This document shows, piece by piece, positions 8,659 through 17,561 of a stretch of DNA of 64,000 bases. Source of the DNA: Pontibacter rufus (GTDB lineage: Bacteria; Bacteroidota; Bacteroidia; Cytophagales; Hymenobacteraceae); NCBI RefSeq assembly GCF_015694705.1, contig NZ_JADQDR010000001.1:682001-746000 (forward strand), read 5' to 3'. The position numbers and the translations under genes are program-made. The notes below the pieces were generated by a model that worked only from the letters and a program-made list of their open reading frames with translations, was not told where the DNA came from and ran no database searches. Every line of letters starts with the position of its first letter. The first letter of the stretch is position 1.

Positions 8659-9096
8659 AGATCCGGTTCTGGTTTGCCTGGCTTATTTATACTTCGGCGA
8701 TTAACAAGCCAGGTATAAGCATCCTGTTTTTAGTATTTGTGGCTTAATTAAAAGTGGCAAAAGCAAAGTAATTATCTCCTGGCTCAGCTTGTGTGTACTT
8801 TATGTGCTGATGCCCGCACTTCTCTGTTATACCTGGTTATCCATAAAGAAAAGCAGATGTTTTGTAGGCTTAAATGGAAGAAAAGCAAGTATAAATTACG
8901 ACTTATCGGTTAGTTGGCGTAATTGTTGATATATAATCAAGTATGAATGGAAGGCGTTTTCTGCGTCAGGCTGATTTAAGGCTTACAAGGATTTATACTC
9001 GTTTGTAAATACTTTCGGATTTACGCTTAATTTTTTCAATATTTTAAACTATCTTTGGTTGCAATAGTCAATATTAGTAAAAAAGAGGATCTTAAT
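8659..9096 (+). other. Intergenic region with a candidate promoter for the T9SS protein
   Basis: No open frame with coding character is seen in these 438 bases. Two copies of the dispersed motif lie at 8686-8694 and 8887-8895. TATCTTTG at 9050-9057 matches the -7 consensus TAnnTTTG and is 40 bases before the downstream ATG. No clear -33 box was found. An 8-bp inverted repeat CCTGGCTT/AAGCCAGG (8677-8713) may be a weak birA terminator. Confidence 0.45.
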
Positions 9097-9714
9097 ATGA
9101 TAATTTCTACTCAAAAAATATTTCTGGCTGTTATGCTGCTGGGCACTTACCTGACAGGATTTGTCGGGAAAGCATACTGCAAGGGAATATCCCGCGAGGC
9201 TATTGCGGGGGTGTTGCCTGTTTACAAGGGCGGAGTGGCCGTGTGGGCCTTTGTATCGGAGCAGCATTCGCAGCTGGCTCCTTCGGCACAAAACGCGCAC
9301 CCGCACATTCTTACAGATGTGGCGGAGCATTCGTGTTCTAAAATTTATGCATCGGCTGTAGGCCAGGTATTTCATACACTGGAACTCAGAACCGATAGAA
9401 ACATGTATGCGGCAAGTCTTGTTGCTTTGGCACCCAGCCGTAACCTTATCAAGGAACTGCCTTCTATTAACGCTTACCCGAACCCGTCGCGCGGCATTAC
9501 GCTTTTTTCGCTCAACCTGACGGCCAACGACAACTATAAAATCAGAATATCCAACACCATTGGACGGGTGGTAACGAGTGCCGAAGTATTGCCCGCCAGT
9601 GCCAACACAGTTGTGCAACTGGATATGAGCAGCCTGCCTTCCGGCGTGTATTTTTACAGCTTGCTGGTGAACGACAAAACTGTAGAAACAAAACGCCTTA
9701 TACTTCAGAAATAA
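9097..9714 (+). CDS. Small secreted protein with type IX secretion C-terminal sorting domain
   Basis: 205 residues from the ATG at 9097, preceded by AAAAGAGGATC as a weak ribosome site; an in-frame TTG at 9055 is less likely. The N-terminus IFLAVMLLGTYLTGFVGKAYC is a signal peptide. Residues from about 130 to the end form a type A T9SS sorting domain: INAYPNPSRGI, then SNTIGRVV, then SGVYFYSLLV and a basic end KRLILQK. Such proteins cross the outer membrane through the PorV/SprA machinery and are released or anchored. The cargo part (about 100 residues, rich in Ala/His/Ser) matches no domain I know. A hairpin terminator follows. Confidence 0.85.
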   Translation: MIISTQKIFLAVMLLGTYLTGFVGKAYCKGISREAIAGVLPVYKGGVAVWAFVSEQHSQLAPSAQNAHPHILTDVAEHSCSKIYASAVGQVFHTLELRTDRNMYAASLVALAPSRNLIKELPSINAYPNPSRGITLFSLNLTANDNYKIRISNTIGRVVTSAEVLPASANTVVQLDMSSLPSGVYFYSLLVNDKTVETKRLILQK

Positions 9715-9741
9715 CCCCTTTTATAAGGATTTAGCAACAGG

Positions 9742-9766
9742 AAGCCGGCCAAATGGCCGGCTTTTT
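9742..9766 (+). terminator. Rho-independent terminator after the T9SS gene
   Basis: AAGCCGGCC and GGCCGGCTT form a 9-bp GC-rich stem with an AAAT loop, followed by TTTTG. It lies 27 bases after the stop codon. Confidence 0.85.
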
Positions 9767-9837
9767 GATTTTAAACTTTTAAAAGTAGCCTTCCCTTAAC
9801 ATTATTTATTATTTTCGGGGCTGAATCAACTATCGTT

Positions 9838-12792
9838 ATGACTGATTATCGCAGGATAAATAACATCGTGGGGTGGATCGTATTTTTGATCGCCGCTACA
9901 GTTTACGTACTTACACTCGAACCGACCGCCAGTTTCTGGGACTGCGGGGAATTTATCGCCAGCTCATTTAAACTGCTGGTACCGCATCCGCCCGGCGCAC
10001 CGCTCTTTCTGCTGATAGGCCGCATGTTCTCGCTTTTTGCCTCCGATGTAACGCAGGTAGCCTGGTGGGTTAACTTTCTTTCTGGTCTGTGCAGCGCCTT
10101 TACCTCTTTGTTCCTGTTCTGGAGCATTACGATTCTGGCCAGGCGCATACTTATAAAAGAAGGCGAACAGCCCACAACCGGCAACATCCTGCTCATTATG
10201 GGCAGCGGCGTGGTAGGAGCGCTGGCTTATACTTTCTCTGACTCCGCTTGGTTCTCCGCCGTAGAAGCCGAAGTATACGCCATGTCGTCTTTTTTCACGG
10301 CGATCGTATTCTGGGCGATGCTGCGCTGGGAGGCAAAAGCCGGCGAAGCTTACTCCGACAAATGGCTTATCCTGATTGCATACCTGGTAGGCCTTTCCAT
10401 CGGGGTGCACCTGCTCAACTTGGTAGCTATTCCGGCGCTCGCTTTTATTTATTACTTCCGCTTATACAAGCCCACTTTCTGGGGCGGTGTAGTAGCCTTC
10501 CTGATTAGTGCCGTAGTGCTGCTGACCATCCTATGGGGCATCATACCCGGTTTGCCTTCGGTCGCGGGCGACGTGGAAGTGTTCTTCGTGAATTCGCTTG
10601 GCCTGCCGTTCGGCAGCGGCGTTATTGTATTTGTAGTGCTGGTGGTAGCAGCCATTGTATATGGTATCCGCTACTCCATCAGGCACAACAACCGCATCCT
10701 GAACACGGCGCTGCTTTGCCTGGTATTTGTATTGATAGGTTACTCATCTTATATGATGATTCCAATCCGGTCCAGCTATGATCCGACTATTGACGAAAAC
10801 GATCCGGATGACATCCTGGGCGTGGTGGCTTACCTGAAGCGCGAGCAATACGGTGATCGCCCCTTGATCTATGGCCCGCAATACAATGCCCAGCCCGTTG
10901 ACCAGGAAGAGGGCGCACCCCGATACATCAGAGGAAAAGACAAGTATATTGTTACAGGCCACAAGATTGAGCCGATATACGAGAGCAAAGACAAAACCCT
11001 GTTCCCCCGCATTTACAGCGATCAGCCACAACACATTGATGAGTATAAAAAATGGGTTGATCTGCGTGAAGGCCAGATGCCGACTTTCGGCCAGAACCTG
11101 AGCTTTCTGTTCCGTTATCAGTTGGGGCACATGTACTGGCGCTACTTCCTGTGGAACTTTGCAGGCCGCGAGAGCGATGTGCAGAATGCCGGGGTGCTGT
11201 GGTTTGGCAAGGGAGGGCCTAATGTGCCGGATCGGGTGCTGAACAGTGAGGCCCGCAACTGCTTTTACCTGCTGCCGCTGCTGCTGGGTATACTTGGTTT
11301 GATTTACCAGATACGCAAAAAAGAGAAAGATGCTTTCGTGATTGGCCTGCTGTTTTTCTTTACCGGTATCGCTATTGCCTTATACTTAAACCAGCCGCCA
11401 TCAGAGCCGCGCGAGCGTGATTATACTTTTGCAGGCTCGTTTTACGCTTTCAGTATCTGGATTGGCCTGGGTGTGCTGGGCGTGGCAGAGTTAATACAGA
11501 AAGTGCTGAAGAACAGAACGGCTCAGGCGGGCCTGGCTACTGTTGTCTGCCTTTCGGTGCCGGTTATAATGGCCGCAGAAGGCTGGAACGACCACGATCG
11601 CTCTGACCGCTACCAGTCCGTAGACTCTGCCAAGAACCTGCTGGATTCCTGTGCCCCCAACGCCATCCTCTTCACCAACGGCGACAACGATACGTTCCCG
11701 CTTTGGTATGTGCAGGAAGTGGAAGGATACCGGACAGATGTGCGCGTGGCTGTGCTCAGCTATCTCAATACCGACTGGTACATCGACCAGATGAAGCGGC
11801 AATCGTATAAATCGGCGCCGTGGCCGCTGACGCTGGAGAACGAAAACTACCGCCAGGGCACCAATGATTACCTGCCTTACATGGAGCGCCCGCAGGTAGC
11901 CGCCGGCATCGACCTGAAGCAGTTTATAGAATTGGTGAAAGAAAACCATCCGGCGCTGCAGGTGCAGTACGGCGAAGGTACAACGCTGATGACCATGCCG
12001 ACACACAACTTCTTCCTGAATGTAGACACAAGCCTGGTGCAGCAGATGGGCTTTATCCCCGCCGAAAAGCAGAACCAGGTAACGGACCGCATGCAATGGA
12101 CCATTAACAAGTCGCTTCTGGAGAAAAAGCACCTCATTATGTTAGACTTGCTGAGCACCAATAACTGGGAGCGCCCGATTTACTTTTCCACTACCGTGAA
12201 CAGTGCAGACTTTATCGGCTTGTCGCAGTATTTCCAGCTGGACGGACTTGCTTTCCGGGTAGTGCCTGTAAAAACAGCTAGTGAAGAAGAGCAGGGCTAC
12301 GTGAACAAAGACGTGATGTATAACAACATGATGAAAAAGTTCAGCTTCCGCAACTTCAACAACCCGGACATTTACTACGACGAAAATTACCTGCGCTTCT
12401 CGGCCAACGCCCGCGATAAGTTTGCCAAACTGGCTACAGCTTACCTGGAAGACGGCAATGTGGCCAGAGCAAAAGAAGTTGTGGATCATTGCTTCGATGT
12501 GATGCCCGGCAACGCTGTGCCGTATGATTATTACACGCCGCAGTTCATCCCGATTATGATGAAGATAGGCGAAGAAGAGAAAGCCAGGCAGATACTCGAC
12601 GAAATGACGAAAAATTCGCAGCAGGCCCTGGATTATTATTTTGAGAAAGGCGCTTTGTTCGATACGGAGATACAGACCAATATGGTTATTTTGCAGCAGC
12701 TGGTAGGCATAGCGCAGGAAATCGGGATGGAAGACCGTGCGCAGCAGCTGCAACAGCAATTTATGCAGTACCTGCAACGCATGCGCCGCTAA
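9838..12792 (+). CDS. DUF2723 / TMEM260-like multi-pass membrane protein (putative protein O-mannosyltransferase fold)
   Basis: 984 residues. The first half has about a dozen membrane segments, beginning with NIVGWIVFLIAATVYVLTL. The DUF2723 signature TASFWDCGEFIASSFKL and PHPPGAPLFLLIGRMF follows. The Asp-Glu pair in DCGEF is the expected acidic active-site motif of GT-C glycosyltransferases. A soluble C-terminal half contains GDNDTFPLWYVQEV and TPR-like helices near the end. The family shares a fold with protein O-mannosyltransferases and human TMEM260 (GT117). In Bacteroidota it is widespread and probably serves periplasmic protein or lipid glycosylation, which is inference. The gene is flanked by terminators on both sides, so it is a single-gene unit. 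Confidence 0.85.
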   Translation: MTDYRRINNIVGWIVFLIAATVYVLTLEPTASFWDCGEFIASSFKLLVPHPPGAPLFLLIGRMFSLFASDVTQVAWWVNFLSGLCSAFTSLFLFWSITILARRILIKEGEQPTTGNILLIMGSGVVGALAYTFSDSAWFSAVEAEVYAMSSFFTAIVFWAMLRWEAKAGEAYSDKWLILIAYLVGLSIGVHLLNLVAIPALAFIYYFRLYKPTFWGGVVAFLISAVVLLTILWGIIPGLPSVAGDVEVFFVNSLGLPFGSGVIVFVVLVVAAIVYGIRYSIRHNNRILNTALLCLVFVLIGYSSYMMIPIRSSYDPTIDENDPDDILGVVAYLKREQYGDRPLIYGPQYNAQPVDQEEGAPRYIRGKDKYIVTGHKIEPIYESKDKTLFPRIYSDQPQHIDEYKKWVDLREGQMPTFGQNLSFLFRYQLGHMYWRYFLWNFAGRESDVQNAGVLWFGKGGPNVPDRVLNSEARNCFYLLPLLLGILGLIYQIRKKEKDAFVIGLLFFFTGIAIALYLNQPPSEPRERDYTFAGSFYAFSIWIGLGVLGVAELIQKVLKNRTAQAGLATVVCLSVPVIMAAEGWNDHDRSDRYQSVDSAKNLLDSCAPNAILFTNGDNDTFPLWYVQEVEGYRTDVRVAVLSYLNTDWYIDQMKRQSYKSAPWPLTLENENYRQGTNDYLPYMERPQVAAGIDLKQFIELVKENHPALQVQYGEGTTLMTMPTHNFFLNVDTSLVQQMGFIPAEKQNQVTDRMQWTINKSLLEKKHLIMLDLLSTNNWERPIYFSTTVNSADFIGLSQYFQLDGLAFRVVPVKTASEEEQGYVNKDVMYNNMMKKFSFRNFNNPDIYYDENYLRFSANARDKFAKLATAYLEDGNVARAKEVVDHCFDVMPGNAVPYDYYTPQFIPIMMKIGEEEKARQILDEMTKNSQQALDYYFEKGALFDTEIQTNMVILQQLVGIAQEIGMEDRAQQLQQQFMQYLQRMRR

Positions 12793-12814
12793 ACAAAAAG
12801 GAGCGGAAGGCAGT

Positions 12815-12856
12815 AATTAAAGCCGGACTGCCTGCAGGTAGCCCGGCTTTAATTTT
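12815..12856 (+). terminator. Hairpin terminator after DUF2723 gene
   Basis: AATTAAAGCCGG pairs with CCGGCTTTAATT around a loop that itself holds an inverted CTGCCTGCAGG-type sequence; TTTTT follows on the plus strand. Confidence 0.8.
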
Positions 12857-12884
12857 TCAGGTTCACCTTGTTATCCTGTCACAG

Positions 12885-14123
12885 ATGAAGCACTTTGCGC
12901 TGATTTTATTTTCTGTTTTGCTGTTTTCCTGGGGGTGTGGCGGGCCGCGTCTGCGCCCCTTGGCCAGAATGCAGCCTGTGATGGCAAAGCCAGTTATACC
13001 GGAGATAATATTACAGCAACGCTTCTACGGTAGTGGCGACAGCTTATACCTGCTGCTGCGGTTCGAGGATGTGCGGCAGGTGCTGGATGTACCGCAAACG
13101 GCTAAGTACATGATTTACAGCATTCGTGCCGGCGCGTCGGAACGGGATGCGCTGCTGCAGTCAGACTCGGTGAATGTAACCGTTGCCGGCCGCAAAGATG
13201 CGCAGGGGCTGGTGCTGCAACTGGCGCTGCCGCGGCAACTGGTGCAGGAGCCTAATGTGCTGCACCTGCGCCTCTGGCAGGATCTTGAGAACAATGAGCG
13301 GATGGGGGCCAGGTTTAAGGTGCCGCTGCAGGCAAGTATGCCGGAGAAAGACTTTCTGCTGGTGCAGGCTACAAACGGGCAGCCGGTATTCCAGGATTAC
13401 ACAACCACTTCTACGCCCCTGCTGCTTCGCTCTTACAGTGCAGCGCCCGGCACTCTGATGTTACAGCGCTTCGAAGCTGATTTTACACCCGCTCTGCCAC
13501 CAATGTCTGCAAGGCAGGAGGCTGTGCCGCGTACCATCTCGGTGCTGGAAGAAACAAGTATAGTGCCTGGTGATACGTTCAGCCTAAAGGAACCCGGCTT
13601 ATACTTACTGGCGCCTGACAGCAGGTTTCCGAGGGGCTTGCTGGTGCAGCCAAATGCTTATCCGAAGGTAACCATGGCAAAAGAACTGCTGCCGCCGCTT
13701 ATTTATCTGACCACTTCTGCAGAGCGGGAAGCCATGATGCAAGCGGCAGATACCAAGGAGGCCGTAGATCGGTTCTGGCTTAAAATAGCCGGCAACGAAA
13801 ATGAGGCGCGCCGCCTGATCCGCACATACTACAGCCGCGTAGAGACGGCGAACAGGCTTTATACTTCGCATAAAGCAGGCTGGGCTACGGACAGGGGTAT
13901 GATTTACATTATCTACGGCCCGCCCAGCGACATTAGCCATACCGCCGGTTCCGAAACCTGGATATACCGCCAGTCTGAAACGTCGCCATACGTGAAATTC
14001 GTTTTTACCAAAAAAGAGAATACCTTTACTACGAATCATTATGAGCTGATACGGCGCCCCGAGTACGAGGAAAGCTGGTACAGCACAGTAGCAAAATGGA
14101 GAGCAGGTATAACAGGAACGTAG
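12885..14123 (+). CDS. GWxTD domain-containing lipoprotein
   Basis: 412 residues. The N-terminus FALILFSVLLFSWGCGG is a lipoprotein signal with the lipobox Cys near residue 18. The C-terminal quarter holds the name-giving motif, HKAGWATDRGMIYIIYGPP (GWxTDRG), and SETWIYRQ. This domain is common in Bacteroidota, Acidobacteriota and Chlorobiota surface or periplasmic proteins; its biochemical role is not known. The middle is a set of beta-rich segments without a recognised fold. The gene overlaps rlmB by 28 bases in another frame, so the two are translated from one message. Confidence 0.85.
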   Translation: MKHFALILFSVLLFSWGCGGPRLRPLARMQPVMAKPVIPEIILQQRFYGSGDSLYLLLRFEDVRQVLDVPQTAKYMIYSIRAGASERDALLQSDSVNVTVAGRKDAQGLVLQLALPRQLVQEPNVLHLRLWQDLENNERMGARFKVPLQASMPEKDFLLVQATNGQPVFQDYTTTSTPLLLRSYSAAPGTLMLQRFEADFTPALPPMSARQEAVPRTISVLEETSIVPGDTFSLKEPGLYLLAPDSRFPRGLLVQPNAYPKVTMAKELLPPLIYLTTSAEREAMMQAADTKEAVDRFWLKIAGNENEARRLIRTYYSRVETANRLYTSHKAGWATDRGMIYIIYGPPSDISHTAGSETWIYRQSETSPYVKFVFTKKENTFTTNHYELIRRPEYEESWYSTVAKWRAGITGT

Positions 14124-14911
14124 GCAGCCGCTATGGTAGCCCCAGAGCACCCAAAGAAGATAAAATAGAAATGATTTTCGGCTCCAGGCCCATTCTGGAG
14201 GCGATGCTGGCCGGTAAAACACTGGAAAAAATATTCCTGCAGCGCGGCAGCCGCAACAGCACCACAGATGAGATTACGGACCTGGCCAAAAAGCTGGATG
14301 TGCCCGTGGCGTCGGTGCCCGTTGAGAAACTGAACAACCTGACCCGCAAAAATCACCAGGGCGCTGTGGCCTTCCTTTCAGCTATTGCTTACGCCCCTCT
14401 GAACGAGATTGTAACATCGCTGTTTGAAAAGGGCAAAAATCCGCTGCTGCTTATACTTGATCGGATTACGGATGTGCGCAACTTCGGCGCTATTGCCCGG
14501 AATGCAGAGTGTATGGGCGTGGATGCTATCATTATTCCCAGCCGCGGCGGTGCACAAATCAATGCTGATGCTATTAAAACATCAGCCGGCGCACTGCACC
14601 TTATACCCGTTTGCCGCGAGCCTAATCTGAAGGATACCCTCGATTACCTCAAGGATTATGGCGTACAGCTGGTAGCCTGTACCGAAAAGACGGAGCAAAG
14701 CCTGGCGGATGATGACGTGGACATGGTCGGGCCGACAGCTATTATCATGGGCAGCGAGGAAGACGGTATTTCGCCGGAATACCTGAAGCGCGCTGATGCC
14801 CGCCTGCGTATTCCGCTGATGGGGCAGATTGGCTCTTTGAACGTATCCGTAGCCACCGGCATTATACTTTACGAAGCCATGCGCCAGCGCCTGAAAGAGG
14901 CAAAAGCTTAA
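14096..14911 (+). CDS. rlmB: 23S rRNA (guanosine-2251-2'-O)-methyltransferase RlmB (TrmH/SpoU family)
   Basis: 271 residues: an N-terminal substrate-binding domain (IFGSRPILEAMLAGKTLEK), then the SpoU knot. Motif 1 is LDRITDVRNFGAIARNAE, motif 2 IIMGSEEDGISPEYL and motif 3 GSLNVSVATGIILYEAMRQR. The knot binds S-adenosylmethionine. The enzyme methylates G2251 in the peptidyl-transferase P loop of 23S rRNA. The start was taken at 14096 because relatives carry the same short basic N-terminal tail; it overlaps the upstream gene by 28 bases. Other SpoU enzymes are possible, but the N-domain and length favour RlmB. Confidence 0.92.
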   Translation: MESRYNRNVGSRYGSPRAPKEDKIEMIFGSRPILEAMLAGKTLEKIFLQRGSRNSTTDEITDLAKKLDVPVASVPVEKLNNLTRKNHQGAVAFLSAIAYAPLNEIVTSLFEKGKNPLLLILDRITDVRNFGAIARNAECMGVDAIIIPSRGGAQINADAIKTSAGALHLIPVCREPNLKDTLDYLKDYGVQLVACTEKTEQSLADDDVDMVGPTAIIMGSEEDGISPEYLKRADARLRIPLMGQIGSLNVSVATGIILYEAMRQRLKEAKA

Positions 14912-15059
14912 TTTATGGATAAAGGATTGTTTGGCAGGTGATAAGGGTGTTTTGTTATACCATACATAGCCTGGTTCATTTCATCCCAGATATAAAGTAT
15001 GGCGTCTATAGACTTGCTTCGAAAAAGCCAATATGATTCGCTACTGAAGGATGACTTCC

Positions 15060-15135
15060 GCTAGTGCGAACTTGCAGCTCGTACTTTCCTTAACGCTGTC
15101 GGTGTAAAGATACGAGCTACAAGCTCGCACCAGCA
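15060..15135. repeat. REP/REPIN-like inverted pair of a palindromic repeat
   Basis: The arm at 15111-15130 reads TACGAGCTACAAGCTCGCAC. The arm at 15064-15083, read on the minus strand, is TACGAGCTGCAAGTTCGCAC, with 18 of 20 bases identical, and similarity extends several bases into AAAG on one side and CAG on the other. Each arm is itself an imperfect palindrome (GAGCT..AGCTC), and the pair can fold into one long hairpin. This is the layout of REPIN-type elements. Confidence 0.7.
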
Positions 15136-15326
15136 GGGGTATGATACCAGCCGAAGTATAAAATATGCGTAGACCTCGCAGCGTGCGCAGCTCCTGCGAG
15201 TGTCCTGCTTGCTACCAAGGCTTCGGAATTAATTGGTTTCCGGGATGGCTATGTTTTTGAGTATAAAACAAATCAGCCATAGCATAGCTTTATACTTCTT
15301 CGTGCTTTTCCCTGTATGTGCACAAA

Positions 15327-15350
15327 TACGAGCTACTAGCTCGCACCAGC
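15327..15350 (+). repeat. Third, single copy of the REP-like repeat
   Basis: TACGAGCTACTAGCTCGCAC at 15327-15346 differs by one base from the copy at 15111-15130, and the shared tail CAGC extends the match. It lies about 200 bases from the inverted pair, directly next to a copy of AAGTATAAA. Confidence 0.7.
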
Positions 15351-15360
15351 GAAGTATAAA

Positions 15361-15398
15361 AAAGGGAGAAGGAGCTTTGAGTAACTCCTTCTCCCTTT
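15361..15398. terminator. Bidirectional terminator between rlmB and manC
   Basis: AAAGGGAGAAGGAG and CTCCTTCTCCCTTT form a perfect 14-bp stem around a 10-base loop. T-rich sequence follows on the plus strand, and AAAAAA precedes it (T-run on the minus strand). Convergent genes flank it. Confidence 0.85.
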
Positions 15399-15442
15399 CT
15401 TTTCTTCATTTGTCGAAAATTCCTTTGCCTGAATTACCCGGA

Positions 15443-16519
15443 TTAAATATACTCTGTGCCTTTTTTGGATTTGGCATCTGCCATAAACTCTTTTACTTTC
15501 TGCTCTTCCTCTATTTTGCAGATCATCAGTACATTATCATACTCGGCTACAATGTAATCTTCTAGGCCCTGCAGTACCACCAAGCGTTCTTTAGGTGTTT
15601 TTACGATGCAGTTCTTCGTGTCATAGAGCAGCACTTCGCCATCTACTACATTCCCGTTCTCGTCTTTCTCATTAATAGTATAAAGCGATTTCCAGGTGCC
15701 CAGGTCCGACCAGCCGATATCGGCAAGCAACACATACACATTGTCCACTTTCTCCATAATGCCATAGTCTATCGATACGTTGCGGCACTGTGAGTATGCG
15801 CGGGTAATAAAATTCTGCTCTTTGGCAGTGTTCAGAACAGCACTGCCTTCCTCAAAAACCTCGGAAATCTCGGGCAGGTACTGGCGGAAAGCTCTCAGGA
15901 TACTTTGTACGCTCCAGATAAAAATGCCTGAGTTCCAGACAAAGTCGCCGCTCTCCAAAAACATTTGCGCCAGTTCCAGATTTGGCTTTTCAGTAAAGGT
16001 CTTCACCTTTTTGATACGCTGCGACTCGTCGCCGATGTACTGGATGTATCCATAGCCCGTATCGGGGCGGCTTGGCGTAATACCCAGCGTTAAAAGCACA
16101 TCGTCTTTGGCTGCAGCGGCCACGGCTTCAATAATCACGTCTTCGAACTCCCGCTCTTTCAACACCACATGGTCTGAGGGCGCTACAACCAGTTTGGCGT
16201 CAGGGTTGAGTTGCGCGATTTTATAGGAGGCGTAAGCCACGCATGGTGCCGTGTTGCGGCCAACAGGCTCCAACAGTACCTGGTTGTCGCTCAGTTGGGG
16301 GAGCTGCTCTTTTACCAGGGCTTCATAGTCCTTGTTGGTCACCACAAACACATTCTCCGGCGGACAGATATGCGCGAAGCGTCGGGCAGTCATTTGCAGC
16401 ATACTTTCGCCGATGCCGAGCACGTCGTGAAATTGCTTGGGATAGTTGGTGCGGCTGAATGGCCAGAAGCGACTTCCGATACCGCCCGCCATAATAACTA
16501 CATAGGTATTTTTATCCAT
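15443..16519 (-). CDS. manC: Mannose-1-phosphate guanylyltransferase
   Basis: 358 residues: a nucleotidyltransferase domain with the signature GGIGSRFWPFSRTNYPKQF near residue 12, VAPSDHVV for metal and nucleotide contact, and FTEKPNLELAQMF. The short C-terminal beta-helix region is as in monofunctional GMP enzymes; there is no cupin isomerase domain. It makes GDP-mannose from mannose-1-phosphate and GTP for surface polysaccharides and, via GDP-fucose, fucosylation. It lies 5 bases after kdsD, so both are one leftward operon feeding envelope sugar synthesis. Confidence 0.95.
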   Translation of the reverse strand: MDKNTYVVIMAGGIGSRFWPFSRTNYPKQFHDVLGIGESMLQMTARRFAHICPPENVFVVTNKDYEALVKEQLPQLSDNQVLLEPVGRNTAPCVAYASYKIAQLNPDAKLVVAPSDHVVLKEREFEDVIIEAVAAAAKDDVLLTLGITPSRPDTGYGYIQYIGDESQRIKKVKTFTEKPNLELAQMFLESGDFVWNSGIFIWSVQSILRAFRQYLPEISEVFEEGSAVLNTAKEQNFITRAYSQCRNVSIDYGIMEKVDNVYVLLADIGWSDLGTWKSLYTINEKDENGNVVDGEVLLYDTKNCIVKTPKERLVVLQGLEDYIVAEYDNVLMICKIEEEQKVKEFMADAKSKKGTEYI

Positions 16520-16524
16520 GGTAA

Positions 16525-17496
16525 TTAAACGAGTCCTTCTTTTAATAAATCGTGTAAGTGTATAAAACCGGCAAAATTACCAGATTCTGTAACAATAAGC
16601 TGCGTTATAGTTTTATCTTGCATAATAGCCAGCGCTTCTGCCGCATACTGATCGGGTGAAATGGTGAGCGGGGCAGGAGTCATGATGTCGGAAGCGCGAA
16701 TGCCGTCAATGGAATCAAACTTGTTGAGCATACGGCGCAGATCGCCGTCGGTTATAATGCCTACTAAATGGCTGGTGCCATCCTGTACCACCGCGGTGGC
16801 TCCGAGGCGCTTCGAGGAGATTTCTATAATAATTTCTTTCAGCGTAGCGTTTTCTTTTACATTTGGAGCCTCATTCTGCCGGTAGATGTCACCTACCGTC
16901 AGGTATAAACGCTTGCCCAGCGAACCGCCCGGGTGCAGCCCGGCAAAGTCGGCAGTACTAAAGCCCCGGGCTTCCAGCAGGCAGACTGCCAGTGCATCGC
17001 CTAGGGCAAGGGCAGCGGTAGTGCTGGTGGTAGGCGCCAGGTTATGCGGACAGGCTTCGCGCTCTATATGGGCGTTAAGTATAAAATCGGCACACTGGGC
17101 CAGGTAAGAATCGGTGCTGGAGACCATGGCAGCCAGTTTGGAGCCTTTGCGCTTCAGTAGCGGAACCAGAACCTTAATTTCGGGTGTGTTGCCGCTTTTG
17201 GAGATGCAGATAACGAAGTCGTCGGGTTGTATCATACCCAAATCGCCATGTATGGCATCGGCGGCGTGCATAAAAATGGCGGGTGTGCCCGTAGAGTTAA
17301 GCGTGGCTACAATTTTGGAAGCAATGTTGGCGCTCTTACCAATACCGGTAACAACGACGCGGCCTTTGCTCTGCAAAATAGCGTTGACACAGCCTTCAAA
17401 ATTCTCGTCAACCAGATCTGCCAGTCTGGCGATGGCTTCAGCTTCTAATTGCAAGACATTTTTTGCAGTTTGAATGATGTTATTAAGTAGATTCAA
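16525..17496 (-). CDS. kdsD: Arabinose-5-phosphate isomerase (KpsF/GutQ family)
   Basis: 323 residues. The SIS domain has GIGKSANIASKIVATLNSTG and HAADAIHGDLGM, and the later APTTSTTAALALGDALAV, all typical of the sugar isomerase fold. Two CBS domains follow from about residue 205 to the end (LVGIITDGDLRRML, then TQLIVTESGNFAGFIH). The enzyme converts ribulose-5-phosphate to arabinose-5-phosphate for Kdo, a core sugar of lipopolysaccharide. It is co-transcribed with manC downstream and divergent from recQ with a 65-base gap that must hold both promoters. Confidence 0.95.
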   Translation of the reverse strand: MNLLNNIIQTAKNVLQLEAEAIARLADLVDENFEGCVNAILQSKGRVVVTGIGKSANIASKIVATLNSTGTPAIFMHAADAIHGDLGMIQPDDFVICISKSGNTPEIKVLVPLLKRKGSKLAAMVSSTDSYLAQCADFILNAHIEREACPHNLAPTTSTTAALALGDALAVCLLEARGFSTADFAGLHPGGSLGKRLYLTVGDIYRQNEAPNVKENATLKEIIIEISSKRLGATAVVQDGTSHLVGIITDGDLRRMLNKFDSIDGIRASDIMTPAPLTISPDQYAAEALAIMQDKTITQLIVTESGNFAGFIHLHDLLKEGLV

Positions 17497-17561
17497 ATTA
17501 AATTTGTATAAATGTGCCTTGAACGGGTACGTTGCAACCAGAATATTTTTTGCAGGATTAC

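Larger units (their letters stand above)
14912..15442. other. Repeat-rich intergenic region
   Basis: 531 bases without a credible gene. It holds three copies of a roughly 27-base palindromic repeat, a short CTCGCAG/CTGCGAG dyad at 15175-15200, three copies of the dispersed 9-mer (15154, 15289, 15352) and a terminator at 15361-15398. Confidence 0.7.

Noticed and set aside
9055..9096. TTG start for the T9SS protein
   Set aside because: It lies within the candidate -7 promoter element and adds residues before a complete signal peptide; the ATG at 9097 is better.
12815..12856. Inverted repeat in the loop of the DUF2723 terminator as a separate operator
   Set aside because: It is fully inside a good terminator stem-loop and needs no second explanation.
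15064..15350. Repeats that could be read as a CRISPR array
   Set aside because: Only three copies are present, in mixed orientation with irregular spacing, and no cas genes are nearby; a REP-like element fits better.
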